64,000 nt of DNA from Spirochaetales bacterium (GCA_024233935.1 JACKOY010000007.1:62001-126000); one strand, 5' to 3'; counted from the stretch's first letter, positions 9,239 to 18,479 are shown. Numbers and translations are program-made. The notes: a model not told the origin generated them from the sequence alone.

Positions 9239-11694
9239 TCCTGGATCGCATCACGGATTACTTTCAGTCGCTCGTCGTGCGAATTTCGATGTTTTTTACC
9301 CAGTCGCGTTCCCGGGAGTACGTGCGGCGGCTGCAGTACTGGCTTCTGGGCGTCACGGTCTGCTTCACGACCTTTTCGCTGGTCTTCCCGGGATTGCGGC
9401 CCCCGGAGATTGACCTTTCGGAGGGCGGCCCCTGGACTGTGGGTCGCATTGCGCCTGGCGATCAGGTGGCTTTTACGAACATCGAGTTTTTGCTGGAGTC
9501 CGAGTACCGTCGGGCTCAGGAAGCCGCGCGCCGTACCGCACGCCTGCATTTCGTGCGGGATTTTTACGCTCTGACCCGTGAGTCTGAGGAACAGGCCGAA
9601 GGGGAAAACCCCAGTGTGCGTCAGATGTTGAACGAAGACATTGCGGCCTTTCGCCAGTGCCGTGGTCAGGGGGGCGGGCTGGCCCGGGTGCGGGCCTGTA
9701 TGGAGAACCTGCAGCGATCTCAGGGTGTGCCCCGCTGGAGGCGCCTGAGCGACCGGGAGTTTCAGACCCTGATGTACCTGCCGGTGGACGCGGTGGACAC
9801 GCTCATTTCCCAGCTATCGAACCTGATTTTTCAGCACTATGTAATCCTGACCGATCCCGTGGACGACCCCCTGATGCGGGAATGGAACGGCACGGCGGTA
9901 CAGGTGCGCGATATCAACCGCACGCAACCCAGTACGGCCGAGATCCCGCGGGACAAAATGATTACGGGCAACCAGTTGTTCGATCAGCGTCGCCGCGAGG
10001 ATTTTCGAGAACTGGGTGCAAGCCGCATGGCCAACAACTGGAATCGCCAGGCAGGCGACGCGGTAATCAAACTTTCGATGGCGTACCTGCATCGCGCCCA
10101 GGGCTATCGCTTCGACGCGGAGGCAAGCCGCGAGGCGGCGTCCCGGGCGGCTGCCGACGTGCCGGTGGCGGACTATATGCGGCGCATCCGCCAGGGCGAG
10201 AGCATTGTTAAGGCCGGGGACGTTATTAAAGAAGAAACACAACTGGCTCTAACGGAGCAGCAGGACGATTGGTATCGAGAACTGGTTGCGCGTATTGTTT
10301 CTATTCTGTTGCAGCAGGCGATTCTGACAGCCTTGTTGTTGTACTTCGTACTGCGTTTTGCTCCGCGTCGTTTTCACGACGTCTCATCGAACTTGATCAT
10401 CTTCTCGACAATCTGGATCTTCGCCATCGTTCTGATGGTCCTGCAGCAGCGTTGGGTCGATGACCTGAACGCAAACGTGGCCGCGCACTTTTTTGGCGCC
10501 TGGGCGCCGATCGGACTTTTTGTGGTAACCCTTGCTTTAATTTTCGGGGAGACTCTGACCATCGCGCTCGGAATGTACCTCGCCTTCCTGGTGTTTATTG
10601 CCGGAAAATACGAAGGCGTGTCACTTCTGATTGCCATCACGGTCGCGCTGGTCGGCACACTTCTGGGGGCGCGCATCAAACGCAGGGTGCATTTTCTGTC
10701 TGCGGCTTTTGTGCTGGGTCTGCTTTCCATGCTGCTCGTGACGGCCGGCTATCTGTACACCGGCCGCGAGATTACGGCCGGGTTTAACCAGGAGGGATGG
10801 CTTTCTCCAGGGTACCGGGCGGCTCTGGGGGCGGCATTCCTGGGAGCCGGAGCAACCTTCTTTGCTCTTGTGGCGCTGCCGGTCTACGAAGCCCTCTTTA
10901 ATATTCCCACGCGTTTCAAATTGACCGAGCTCGCCGATCCGTCCCATCCACTCTTACAGGAGATGTTTCAGAAAGCTCCGTCGACCTGGACCCACACGTT
11001 GATGGTTGCGGCGCTGACCGAAAAAGCCTGCGAGCGACTCGGCCTGGACACCATGCTGGCGCGGACCGGCATCTATTTTCACGACATCGGCAAAATGAAA
11101 AACGCCGGTTTCTTTATCGAAAACCAGCACCTGATACCGCGACCGGAAAACATTGACCGGGACAACCCGGCGAAGGCGGCCCGGGTGATTATTGATCACG
11201 TGCTCGATGGAATTCGCCTCGCGGATCATTATCGCCTGCCGCGTGAGGTGAAAGCTTTCATACCCGAGCACCATGGCACATCGACCATGGCGTTTTTCTA
11301 TCACAAGGCCCTTGAGAAAATGAAGCGCCGGGTAAAGCGTGACGACTTCCGGTACCCGGGACCCATACCGCAGAGCAAAGAAACCGGCATCGCCATGATC
11401 GCCGACTCGCTTGAGGCGGCCAGTCGCTCTTTGGACGAAATCAGCGAGGACACGCTGAACAATCTAATTCAGAAGATCATCAATATCAAACTGGCCGAGA
11501 ATCAGCTGGACGAATCCGGGCTTACCGTCGGAGATCTTCAGGTTATCAAAGATGCTTTTCGCGAAGTATTGATTTCCAGCTATCACTCCAGGCCGAAATA
11601 TCCGAATCAGGAAGACACGCGCAAGCTCGAGCAGAATCGTACGTCAAAGAAAAGCACCGGCAAAAAAAAGGCCTCCGGTCGTCGGCGCAAGTAG
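9235..11694 (+). CDS. pgpH: Seven-transmembrane HD-domain phosphodiesterase, PgpH type
   Basis: An 819-residue membrane protein. One membrane segment near residues 30-50 is followed by an extracytoplasmic region to about 345 (7TMR-HDED type). Seven membrane helices follow between about 350 and 560, then a C-terminal cytoplasmic HD domain with THTLMVAALTEKACERLG and YFHDIGKMKNAGFFIENQ (His616-Asp617). This layout is that of PgpH, which hydrolyses cyclic di-AMP to pApA. The C-terminus is very basic (KKSTGKKKASGRRRK). It starts with GTG inside the phoH stop. The following 260 bases (11695-11954) hold no gene or RNA I can support. Confidence 0.9.
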   Translation: MILDRITDYFQSLVVRISMFFTQSRSREYVRRLQYWLLGVTVCFTTFSLVFPGLRPPEIDLSEGGPWTVGRIAPGDQVAFTNIEFLLESEYRRAQEAARRTARLHFVRDFYALTRESEEQAEGENPSVRQMLNEDIAAFRQCRGQGGGLARVRACMENLQRSQGVPRWRRLSDREFQTLMYLPVDAVDTLISQLSNLIFQHYVILTDPVDDPLMREWNGTAVQVRDINRTQPSTAEIPRDKMITGNQLFDQRRREDFRELGASRMANNWNRQAGDAVIKLSMAYLHRAQGYRFDAEASREAASRAAADVPVADYMRRIRQGESIVKAGDVIKEETQLALTEQQDDWYRELVARIVSILLQQAILTALLLYFVLRFAPRRFHDVSSNLIIFSTIWIFAIVLMVLQQRWVDDLNANVAAHFFGAWAPIGLFVVTLALIFGETLTIALGMYLAFLVFIAGKYEGVSLLIAITVALVGTLLGARIKRRVHFLSAAFVLGLLSMLLVTAGYLYTGREITAGFNQEGWLSPGYRAALGAAFLGAGATFFALVALPVYEALFNIPTRFKLTELADPSHPLLQEMFQKAPSTWTHTLMVAALTEKACERLGLDTMLARTGIYFHDIGKMKNAGFFIENQHLIPRPENIDRDNPAKAARVIIDHVLDGIRLADHYRLPREVKAFIPEHHGTSTMAFFYHKALEKMKRRVKRDDFRYPGPIPQSKETGIAMIADSLEAASRSLDEISEDTLNNLIQKIINIKLAENQLDESGLTVGDLQVIKDAFREVLISSYHSRPKYPNQEDTRKLEQNRTSKKSTGKKKASGRRRK

Positions 11695-11954
11695 CTGTGG
11701 TGCGTTTTGTTCCGAGCGGCAGGTCAGTGATCGGTTCGCCATGAGTGTGCACCAAAACGGCACGATAGCGTGGCTGCAATAATCCCGGCAGATCCTGAAA
11801 TCCGGGTTCGAAAAAAACGAAGAAAACGGTCGTGCGTTGTCGCGAATTCACATCAAATTCTGACAAACCCGGGAGTACCCCAATGGGTCAGACACCGGTG
11901 CTGTGAAGATTTGCGAATCGGCGCCGATGTGGAACTACAAGGTCGAAAAGAACA

Positions 11955-13760
11955 ATGAACATACGTAACCGGCGATTCTATCTGTCCTGTATTCTCGGGC
12001 TTATGCTGCTCGGCAGCGGACTCGTGCATCCGTCCGGAGAACAACACCCCCTCGACGCGGTGTTTCGTTCTTCGGTGGGGACGACCGAAAGGGCCGATGA
12101 ACTCACGATCCTCCGTCGTCTTTCGTTGCAGTTGCGCGGCATGCCGCCTTCGGTGGCCGAGATTCGTCAGTTTGAAGCCCTGCCACGGGAAGAGCGCATC
12201 CGAACCATGGCCATTCGTTATCTAAAGGATCCGGCTTTTGCCCAGTACTGGGCAACCCACTTTGGTTCGGCTTTGCGCGAACAGACCAACATGCGGCGTT
12301 CGAAGTACGGGAGCTACTACGACTACATCAGCCAGTCACTGCAGGCCAACAAGCCCTACAACGAGATCGTAAGCGAATTGATCCTGGCCGAAGGCACGCC
12401 GGACCGTAATGGCGCCAGCAATTTCTATCTGCGGGACGACGGCGATCCCCTCCAGGTGGCCGAGTACGTCGGTCGCGTTTTTTACGGGAGCCGCATGGCC
12501 TGCGCCCGTTGCCATGACCATCCCTTTGATCCGAATTTTACCAGGCGGGACTACTACGGCTTTGCGGCTTTCTTCAGTCAGGTATGGGTTCGTCAAAACC
12601 ACGACTTTGAGTTCATAAACAACGACCGCATGGAGCACCTGCCCACCGAGGCGCGTCGGGAATACGAAGAAGAACGCCGCCGCTGGCAACAGACCGTATG
12701 GAATCCCATGAATGAAGCGCAACGGCGCGCGTACCGGGAACAACACAAACTCGAATTCGCTCAGGTAGTTTACGAACCCCGTCTCGAATTGCGTTTCCCG
12801 CACACCGACGATGCTCCCGGCGGCGATTTAGTGCGTCCGCGTTTCCCGGACGGAACCGAGGCCGTGCTGGACGACGGCGCTGACCGAAGGCGGGCGCTTG
12901 TGCGCTGGCTGACCGGCCGCCGCAACGACCGTTTCCGAAAAGTCATCGTCAATCGCATCTACTACGAGTTGATGGGCTACGGGTTTTTCGAACCGCTCGA
13001 TGACTGGAACGCAAACACTGAACTGCGGGACCCGGCGATACTGGAGCACCTGGATCGGGTCTTTCTGGATGGTGACTACCGGATCAAAAATCTCATTCTC
13101 TACATCGTGAGTTCGGATGCCTATGCGCGACGCGCGCCGGGGGCGGCTTCCGCTTCACGAGAAAGAGACGATCTCTACTTTCAGCCCCACCGCATGGACG
13201 CCTCGCAACTGCTCAACACCATGCTGCGCGCCAGCGGGCAAGCGACGGTCGGGCACGTCTGGGAGCGCAGTCTGGCGAACCTGAACCCCGGAGCGGGCAC
13301 ACCCGACCTGAGTGGCGTGGGAGAGATTCTCAAACCGCGCCAGGACATGCGTGATCTGGCGAACGCCGTCGAGGTGCCGCAGCCGGCGCATTCGAATACC
13401 TTTCTGGCAGTCTTCGGGGCCGGGGAGCGAACGGACGTGGACGACGATAGCGGTGAACCGACCATCGATCAGGTGCTTACGCTTCTGAATGGTCGTGTGA
13501 CGGCGCAAATTGTTCGAAGCGCCGCGGCAGAAGGTTCCTGGTTGCGCACCGAATTTGCCAATCACCAGGACATGCTCCGCACGATTGATGCAATCTATCT
13601 GAGCATGCTCGGTCGTCATCCTTCCGAAGTCGAACTTACAGAGTTGCAGAACATGATTTCCACGCGGTTTCAGCCAGGCGCCGCGGGCTTTAACGAAGGT
13701 CTTGTGCAGGATCTGATCTGGAGTATGATTCAAAGCCAGGAGTTCATTCATGTTTATTAA
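11955..13760 (+). CDS. DUF1549/DUF1553 protein with a CxxCH motif
   Basis: A 601-residue exported protein: signal-like N-terminus FYLSCILGLMLLGSGLVHPS, then a DUF1549-type (PSCyt2) region to about residue 230, containing LRRLSLQLRGMPPSVAEI and ending with CARCHDHPFDP. The C-terminal DUF1553-type (PSD1) region is marked by VNRIYYELMGYGFFEP and LILYIVSSDAYARR. Cys183-Ala-Arg-Cys186-His187 is a heme-c-type motif, but it also occurs in this family without proven heme. Function is unknown; these proteins are abundant in Planctomycetes and paired with DUF1501, as here. The next gene starts inside its 3' end (11-base overlap), so they form a translational pair. Confidence 0.85.
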   Translation: MNIRNRRFYLSCILGLMLLGSGLVHPSGEQHPLDAVFRSSVGTTERADELTILRRLSLQLRGMPPSVAEIRQFEALPREERIRTMAIRYLKDPAFAQYWATHFGSALREQTNMRRSKYGSYYDYISQSLQANKPYNEIVSELILAEGTPDRNGASNFYLRDDGDPLQVAEYVGRVFYGSRMACARCHDHPFDPNFTRRDYYGFAAFFSQVWVRQNHDFEFINNDRMEHLPTEARREYEEERRRWQQTVWNPMNEAQRRAYREQHKLEFAQVVYEPRLELRFPHTDDAPGGDLVRPRFPDGTEAVLDDGADRRRALVRWLTGRRNDRFRKVIVNRIYYELMGYGFFEPLDDWNANTELRDPAILEHLDRVFLDGDYRIKNLILYIVSSDAYARRAPGAASASRERDDLYFQPHRMDASQLLNTMLRASGQATVGHVWERSLANLNPGAGTPDLSGVGEILKPRQDMRDLANAVEVPQPAHSNTFLAVFGAGERTDVDDDSGEPTIDQVLTLLNGRVTAQIVRSAAAEGSWLRTEFANHQDMLRTIDAIYLSMLGRHPSEVELTELQNMISTRFQPGAAGFNEGLVQDLIWSMIQSQEFIHVY

Positions 13761-15066
13761 GAAGAATCGATCGAAGCAAGCACTCGAAAGTCGGGCCAGT
13801 TTCCTAAAGAAGCTCGGTCTTGCGTTCGGCTCCGGACTCGGCCTTGTCGCCTTTGGAGGCCCCATCGCCCGTCGGACCAGGGCGGAAGGCATCAGCGATC
13901 TCTGTCTGCCTTCCCGAGCACGAAGCGTAATCTTTCTAAATATGGCGGGCGGCATGAGCCATGTTGACAGTCTGGATCCAAAGCCCGGCAACGGTCCGTT
14001 CGGCCGGGTGCGCTCCAGTATCAACGGAGTGGAGTTGTCTGATCGTTTACCCCAGACTGCCCGCGAACTCAGACGCATTAACATTGTGCGTTCGCTCTAT
14101 TCGCGGCAGGGGGATCACAGCCGCGCCTCGCATCTGATTCACACCGGCCACGACATGATGGGTGGCTTTCGCGATCAGCCCTGCTTCGGGGCCGTGATCG
14201 CCGCGGCGAAGCACGATCCCGCTCAGCCTTTCTTTCCGGATCATATCACGCTCGGGGGCCGCGGCGGAATGATCGGGCGGGGTGGTTTTCTGGGCACCCG
14301 TTTCGATTCCTTTCACGTGGGCAATCCCGACCGTCCGCTTCAAAATCTGACTCCTCCGGGCCGACCGAATGAAGCCAGTTACTATCGCCGATCGCGAATG
14401 GTGGAGTTGCTGGATCAGAACTTTGCGGCCCGGGTGCAATCGCCACAAACCCGCGTTTGGCAGGAGATGCACACGGCCGCCCTCGACTTCATGAATTCCG
14501 ATCGGCTGGCGGTTTTTGAGATCGAGCGGGAGAGTGAGGCCCTGCGCCGGCGTTTTGGAAACACCGCGACCGGCAAGTCCCTGTTGCTCGCAAAGCGCCT
14601 GGCCGAAGCGCGGGTTCCCTTCATTGAGGTTACCGTGGGCGGCTGGGACACGCACAACAACAACCGCAACAAACTGACCGAGCTTTTTGGTCAGCTGGAC
14701 GCCCCCTTTGCCGCGCTACTCGGAGAACTGGGCAGTTCCGGCTTGCTGGACGAAACTCTGGTGGTGTTTAACTCCGAGTTCGGACGCACGCCGCGCATTT
14801 CCTCGAATGGAGACGGTCGTGATCACCATCCGCGGGCCTGGTCTGCGCTGATTGGGGGTGGTGGTTTGCCGGCCGGTGCGGTGATCGGGCAGACCGACGA
14901 ACACGCCAATGAACCCCGGGGCGAAGGCGTTCACGCCAAAGATTTCGTGGCGACCATCTACCGGGCCGCGGGTTTGGATCCCACCGGTTCGCTTTACAAC
15001 TCTCAAGGGCGCCCCATGCAGTTGGTGCCGGACGCCCGACCCATTCCCGAGTTCTCAGCCGGCTGA
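13750..15066 (+). CDS. DUF1501 family exported protein
   Basis: A 438-residue protein of the DUF1501 family, related to the alkaline-phosphatase/sulfatase fold. The N-terminus SRASFLKKLGLAFGSGLGLV resembles a Tat signal (xRxxFLKK) but lacks a clear second arginine, so the export route is uncertain. The domain starts at ARSVIFLNMAGGMSHVDSLD and includes GDHSRASHLIHTGH, EVTVGGWDTHNNN and VVFNSEFGRTPRISSNG, followed by DHHPRAWSALIGGGG. The histidines and aspartates in these segments suggest a metal site. Biochemical function is not established for the family. It overlaps the DUF1549 gene and is almost certainly co-translated with it. Confidence 0.88.
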   Translation: MFIKKNRSKQALESRASFLKKLGLAFGSGLGLVAFGGPIARRTRAEGISDLCLPSRARSVIFLNMAGGMSHVDSLDPKPGNGPFGRVRSSINGVELSDRLPQTARELRRINIVRSLYSRQGDHSRASHLIHTGHDMMGGFRDQPCFGAVIAAAKHDPAQPFFPDHITLGGRGGMIGRGGFLGTRFDSFHVGNPDRPLQNLTPPGRPNEASYYRRSRMVELLDQNFAARVQSPQTRVWQEMHTAALDFMNSDRLAVFEIERESEALRRRFGNTATGKSLLLAKRLAEARVPFIEVTVGGWDTHNNNRNKLTELFGQLDAPFAALLGELGSSGLLDETLVVFNSEFGRTPRISSNGDGRDHHPRAWSALIGGGGLPAGAVIGQTDEHANEPRGEGVHAKDFVATIYRAAGLDPTGSLYNSQGRPMQLVPDARPIPEFSAG

Positions 15067-15129
15067 GTTGCCCGGGGTGCGGGTCTTTTTTGTCTGGTCA
15101 TTCGGACGCAAAGGGCTCTTGCTGGAGTT

Positions 15130-15378
15130 ATGCGTTTGCGGGCAACGAAGATGATTATCGGCGGCGGGCGGATCTACCAGGCCTGGTTGCGCCCGCGTCC
15201 CGACGGCCGGTACGCCGTTGAAGTGGAAGGCATCGGATTGGTTGCACCGCTGGATTTTCACATGTTTGGCTTCAAAGTCGAAGAAGCCGTATCGGATGAG
15301 ATTGAGAAACTCAAAAGCAGCGGGTATTGGGACTGGGGCCGCATGGCGTTTCCCTTTGAACGCGAAGGTCCGGGTTGA
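15130..15378 (+). CDS. Small protein of unknown function
   Basis: An 82-residue predicted soluble protein. It has a sensible composition (strand-rich GGRIYQAWLRPRPDGRYAVE then helix EEAVSDEIEKLKSSGYWDWG), which favours a real gene over chance. A GGAG lies just upstream of the ATG at 15130; an ATG at 15151 (MIIGGGRIYQ) is an alternative start. No membrane segment, signal or known motif is seen. It sits 63 bases after the DUF1501 gene on the same strand and 74 bases before the MORN lipoprotein gene, probably in the same transcript. Confidence 0.5.
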   Translation: MRLRATKMIIGGGRIYQAWLRPRPDGRYAVEVEGIGLVAPLDFHMFGFKVEEAVSDEIEKLKSSGYWDWGRMAFPFEREGPG

Positions 15379-15452
15379 TGCCGATTATACACGGCATATA
15401 TCCGTTGACTGCGTACTTCGATCGGCTTTCCTGAGTCGGGGAGAAAATACTC

Positions 15453-16115
15453 ATGGTCCGCACTATCCTTGTTCCTGTTTGTATAACACTTTCATTCGCC
15501 TTGATCGAATGCCGAACGCCCCAGGTCGGTTGCGTGGAAGGTGGCTGCCGGGATGGTGTCGGCGCCTATCGCTTCCCCACCGGTGATGTGTATCGCGGCG
15601 GTTTTCGGAACGGACAACCCCATGGAACCGGCCGTTACGAATACACCGACGGTACCACATACGAGGGCCAGTTCTTCGAAGGCGTCCGTGAGGGCCGGGG
15701 CATGTTTCGCTATGCGAACGGTGATGTGTATGTTGGCGAATGGGTGCAGGGAGAACGCGAAGGCCAGGGCCGCATGACCTATGCCGATAGCAGCACCTAT
15801 GAGGGTCCCTGGAAAGACGGGCAGCGTGAAGGACAGGGAGTGCTCGTGAAGCCCAGCGGATGGCGCTACGAAGGAACGTTTACCGAAGATCGCATCGAGG
15901 GGCAGGGGCGCCAGTTTCTGGCCGATGGCGGACGCTACGAAGGACACTTCGTCGATGGAAAACGTGAGGGCCAGGGTGTGATGCACTTCGCGGACGGCGC
16001 GGTGTATCGCGGTCAATGGCGTAACGATCAGCCCAACGGCCAGGGCGTGCGTACGGACGCAGACGGGACACGGCGCGAGGGCCTCTGGGTGAACGGTCAG
16101 TACATCAGCCAATGA
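15453..16115 (+). CDS. MORN-repeat lipoprotein
   Basis: A 220-residue protein with a lipoprotein signal (VPVCITLSFALIEC, cysteine near residue 20) followed by about seven MORN repeats of roughly 23 residues, each of the form YEGxFxxGxREGxGxxxxxDG, for example YVGEWVQGEREGQGRMTYAD and YRGQWRNDQPNGQGV. MORN repeats form an extended beta meander used for lipid or protein binding. The protein should be exposed outside the cytoplasm, anchored by lipid. Its last four bases overlap the ATG of ybeY (ATGA), so ybeY translation is coupled to this gene, an unusual arrangement for a conserved rRNA-processing enzyme. Confidence 0.85.
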   Translation: MVRTILVPVCITLSFALIECRTPQVGCVEGGCRDGVGAYRFPTGDVYRGGFRNGQPHGTGRYEYTDGTTYEGQFFEGVREGRGMFRYANGDVYVGEWVQGEREGQGRMTYADSSTYEGPWKDGQREGQGVLVKPSGWRYEGTFTEDRIEGQGRQFLADGGRYEGHFVDGKREGQGVMHFADGAVYRGQWRNDQPNGQGVRTDADGTRREGLWVNGQYISQ

Positions 16116-16609
16116 TCACGGTAAGCGTGGAGCGCGACGACGGGATTCCAGACCGGGTCCCGAGCGCAAAGGCCTTAAGTACGTTTGCGGAGTTTGTCGT
16201 GGAAGCGCTATCGAGCAAGCTCAAGCTTGCTTCGGACTGGCAAATGAGTGTGATTGTCCTGGACGATGAGGCCATGCGGGCCGTAAACCGGGAACACCGG
16301 GGCAAGGATCGCCCCACCGACGTATTGAGCTTCCCGCTATGCGAGTTCGACGCGGGCGACGATTCGGAGGTACAATTTCCCGGACAGCCACGCCTGCTGG
16401 GAGATCTGCTCATATCCTACGAGGCTGCGGTCCGGCAGGCCGAGGCGATCGGCCATGACCTGGAAGCCGAGTTTGAGCGGCTGATGGTGCACGGAATTTT
16501 GCATTTGTTTGGCTACGATCACGAGACCTCCGAACAGGATCGATTGCAGATGGAAGCGCTTGAAGACGAACTGCTGGTTCTTTGGGATAATCGCCTTTCG
16601 CACCGATAA
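16112..16609 (+). CDS. ybeY: Endoribonuclease YbeY, rRNA maturation factor
   Basis: A 165-residue cytoplasmic metalloprotein needed for 16S rRNA 3' end maturation and 70S quality control. The diagnostic zinc motif HGILHLFGYDHETSEQ is present at about residues 129-144 (H-x3-H-x5-H). RGKDRPTDVLSFPL and LLGDLLISYEAA also match the family. It starts in the ATGA overlap with the MORN lipoprotein gene. In most genomes it follows phoH and pgpH directly; here it is separated from pgpH by four genes on the same strand. Confidence 0.95.
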   Translation: MITVSVERDDGIPDRVPSAKALSTFAEFVVEALSSKLKLASDWQMSVIVLDDEAMRAVNREHRGKDRPTDVLSFPLCEFDAGDDSEVQFPGQPRLLGDLLISYEAAVRQAEAIGHDLEAEFERLMVHGILHLFGYDHETSEQDRLQMEALEDELLVLWDNRLSHR

Positions 16610-16616
16610 GTAAGAC

Positions 16617-17636
16617 ATGGGTCCTGGAGCCAGGAAATATGTGATTGCCCTGGGTCTTCTGCTCGGGTTTGTCCCTGTCCGGGGGCAGCAGATTGAAGAG
16701 AGCCCGCGGCTTCCGGAAGTCGGGGTTACTTCGGAGACAACCACGCAATCGGCCGTGCCGGCGAGCCCTGATTCAAACACCGATGCCCCGGCTCAAGGTC
16801 CGGTGGCGTCCAGCACAGAACCAGCAGCCAGCTTCGAATCGAGCCTCGATCGATCTCGCCGTCTGGCCCGCGAGTCCGGTTTTCAGGACGCCGAGATCGA
16901 CGAACTGCACGCAGCCATTCTGAGCAATCTTCGCGTGGTCATTCTCGATCCCGAGTTGCCCGAGTATCGCGACGCCACAGAAGAACCGGCCCGGTCCGAC
17001 ATATTCTACGAAAACATGCGGGTCGGCCGTAACCCCGTCATCGTACGTGGTGGAGCGGAGGGTGAGCCGTCCTACCTGCGTGTGCTCTTGCGTGAAGGGC
17101 TGGCCTACGAAACCGAGCAGTACCCATCCCGCTTCATTGTTCGCAGTCACGCCTTCGTCTTTTTTACGGAGGTGCGAGACCCGCACAGCGATGCTGATAC
17201 TGAACAAGGCCAATCACCGGTCCTGGACATACAACTCGAGCGCATTCTGATCCAGTACTACCTGGTGAACGATTCCGGGCAGGAGTACGACCGGGTAATC
17301 CGTCGTATGGACCATCCGGCGCCCGGAGTGGGGCCGCTGTCCCGCGGCCTGGCGGACAACTCCGGGCTCCTGATCGAGTACTACCGCAAGCCGTCCACGG
17401 AACAACCGGTTTGGGAAGGCGCCGACGGGGTGCCCCGGCCGGAACTCGGTATAGAGCCTGAAATTCGGGTAACCCTGGGGGCCGCGGACGAACCGATGCC
17501 CTACGAGCGTCAGGTGCGCATTCTGGCTTCCTACCGCCGCGTGTTGCGCGAGATCGACCGGACGCTTCACGAATGGCGCCGCCGGTACGAGCTGGAGCGC
17601 GAGTTGCAGTTGGACCGGGTGGGCGGCTTTCCCTGA
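16617..17636 (+). CDS. Secreted protein of unknown function
   Basis: A 339-residue protein with a signal peptide (KYVIALGLLLGFVPVRGQQ) and a Pro/Thr/Ser-rich linker to about residue 70. A helical segment follows, then a beta-rich region from about 90 to 300 with NLRVVILDPELPEYRD and FIVRSHAFVFFTEVRD. The C-terminus is charged and helical (RVLREIDRTLHEWRRRYELE). No catalytic motif or known domain is recognised. It starts seven bases after ybeY and is likely the last gene of that operon. It may be a periplasmic or surface protein. Confidence 0.7.
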   Translation: MGPGARKYVIALGLLLGFVPVRGQQIEESPRLPEVGVTSETTTQSAVPASPDSNTDAPAQGPVASSTEPAASFESSLDRSRRLARESGFQDAEIDELHAAILSNLRVVILDPELPEYRDATEEPARSDIFYENMRVGRNPVIVRGGAEGEPSYLRVLLREGLAYETEQYPSRFIVRSHAFVFFTEVRDPHSDADTEQGQSPVLDIQLERILIQYYLVNDSGQEYDRVIRRMDHPAPGVGPLSRGLADNSGLLIEYYRKPSTEQPVWEGADGVPRPELGIEPEIRVTLGAADEPMPYERQVRILASYRRVLREIDRTLHEWRRRYELERELQLDRVGGFP

Positions 17637-17710
17637 AGGGCTTGATTTCACCTTAAATTGGTGGACAGGCAGAGGCCATCTCCGATCGATGCAGGTTCGG
17701 GAGTCCGGCT

Positions 17711-17989
17711 TTGAGAAATTACGAACTTATCACCATCTTTAACACAGCGGGCGGGGTGACCCTGGATGCGGCCCGTCAGGGCGTTCAGGACATCTTTTCG
17801 GCCCATAACATCAAATCCGAGAAGGAAGAAGACTGGGGCGAGCGCCGGTTGCACCACGACGTCGATCGAGTGGGCAACGGGCACTTCGTGTTCTGGACTC
17901 TGAAGGGACCGCCCGATCAGATGAAAGAACTGGCGCGCGAACTGGAGATTCACCAGGGCGTGTTGCGCTACATGATCCGCCGGGCCTGA
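17711..17989 (+). CDS. rpsF: 30S ribosomal protein S6
   Basis: A 92-residue S6 protein that binds the central domain of 16S rRNA, normally as a partner of S18. It begins MRNYELITIFN and contains GERRLHHDVDRVGNGHFVFW, matching the family fold. The start is TTG, preceded by GGGAG about nine bases upstream. It heads a run rpsF-ssb-rplI-dnaB. The usual rpsR (S18) is not in this cluster. Length is at the short end for bacterial S6. Confidence 0.93.
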   Translation: MRNYELITIFNTAGGVTLDAARQGVQDIFSAHNIKSEKEEDWGERRLHHDVDRVGNGHFVFWTLKGPPDQMKELARELEIHQGVLRYMIRRA

Positions 17990-17996
17990 GGTTAGT

Positions 17997-18479
17997 TTGG
18001 CCAGCGATCTAAACCGTGTAGTCCTGATCGGACGGCTCACCCGCGATCCGGAATTGAAACAAACGCAGGGCGGGACCGCCCTGTGCCGGTTCTCCATTGC
18101 GAACAACCGCAACTATACCACCGGCGGCGAGCGGCGCGAAGAGGTTTCCTTCATTAACTGCGTTGCCTGGGCCCGTCAGGGAGAAATCATCAACCAGTAC
18201 TGTCGGAAGGGCAAGCAGATCGCCGTTGAGGGGCGGCTGCGGCAGCAATCCTGGGAAGGCCAGGACGGCAAAAAGATGTCGAGCGTGGAAGTGGTTGTGG
18301 AAAACTTCCAGCTACTCGGTTCTCCCGGCGAAGGCGGTGGAGCTGGCGGGGGCGGCTACCGTGATTCCGGGGCCTCTGGAAGCTACGGCGGCCAGAGTGG
18401 CGGATCCTCCGGGGGCGGAAGTTTTGAAGAACCGCCACCCTATGATGGCGGAATGGACGATGACGATATCCCTTTTTAG
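17997..18479 (+). CDS. ssb: Single-stranded DNA-binding protein
   Basis: A 160-residue SSB: N-terminal OB fold (LNRVVLIGRLTRDPELKQT, VSFINCVAWARQGE, GKQIAVEGRLRQQSW) to about residue 105. A Gly/Ser-rich linker follows, then the acidic C-terminal tip DDDDIPF that recruits replication and repair proteins. The start is TTG; a GAGG overlapping the rpsF stop lies five bases before it. It is essential for replication, recombination and repair, consistent with dnaB and radA nearby. Confidence 0.97.
   Translation: MASDLNRVVLIGRLTRDPELKQTQGGTALCRFSIANNRNYTTGGERREEVSFINCVAWARQGEIINQYCRKGKQIAVEGRLRQQSWEGQDGKKMSSVEVVVENFQLLGSPGEGGGAGGGGYRDSGASGSYGGQSGGSSGGGSFEEPPPYDGGMDDDDIPF

Noticed and set aside
11805..11830. 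GGTTCGAAA-like string suggesting a tRNA T-arm
   Set aside because: The flanking bases do not pair into a T stem and no acceptor or anticodon stem is found.
11770..11958. 62-codon plus-strand frame in the gap after pgpH
   Set aside because: No ribosome binding site, no motif, and arginine-rich composition; not supported.
12501..12515. CxxCH in the DUF1549 protein taken as proof of a cytochrome c
   Set aside because: The motif is a family trait and heme binding is not established; kept as a possibility only.
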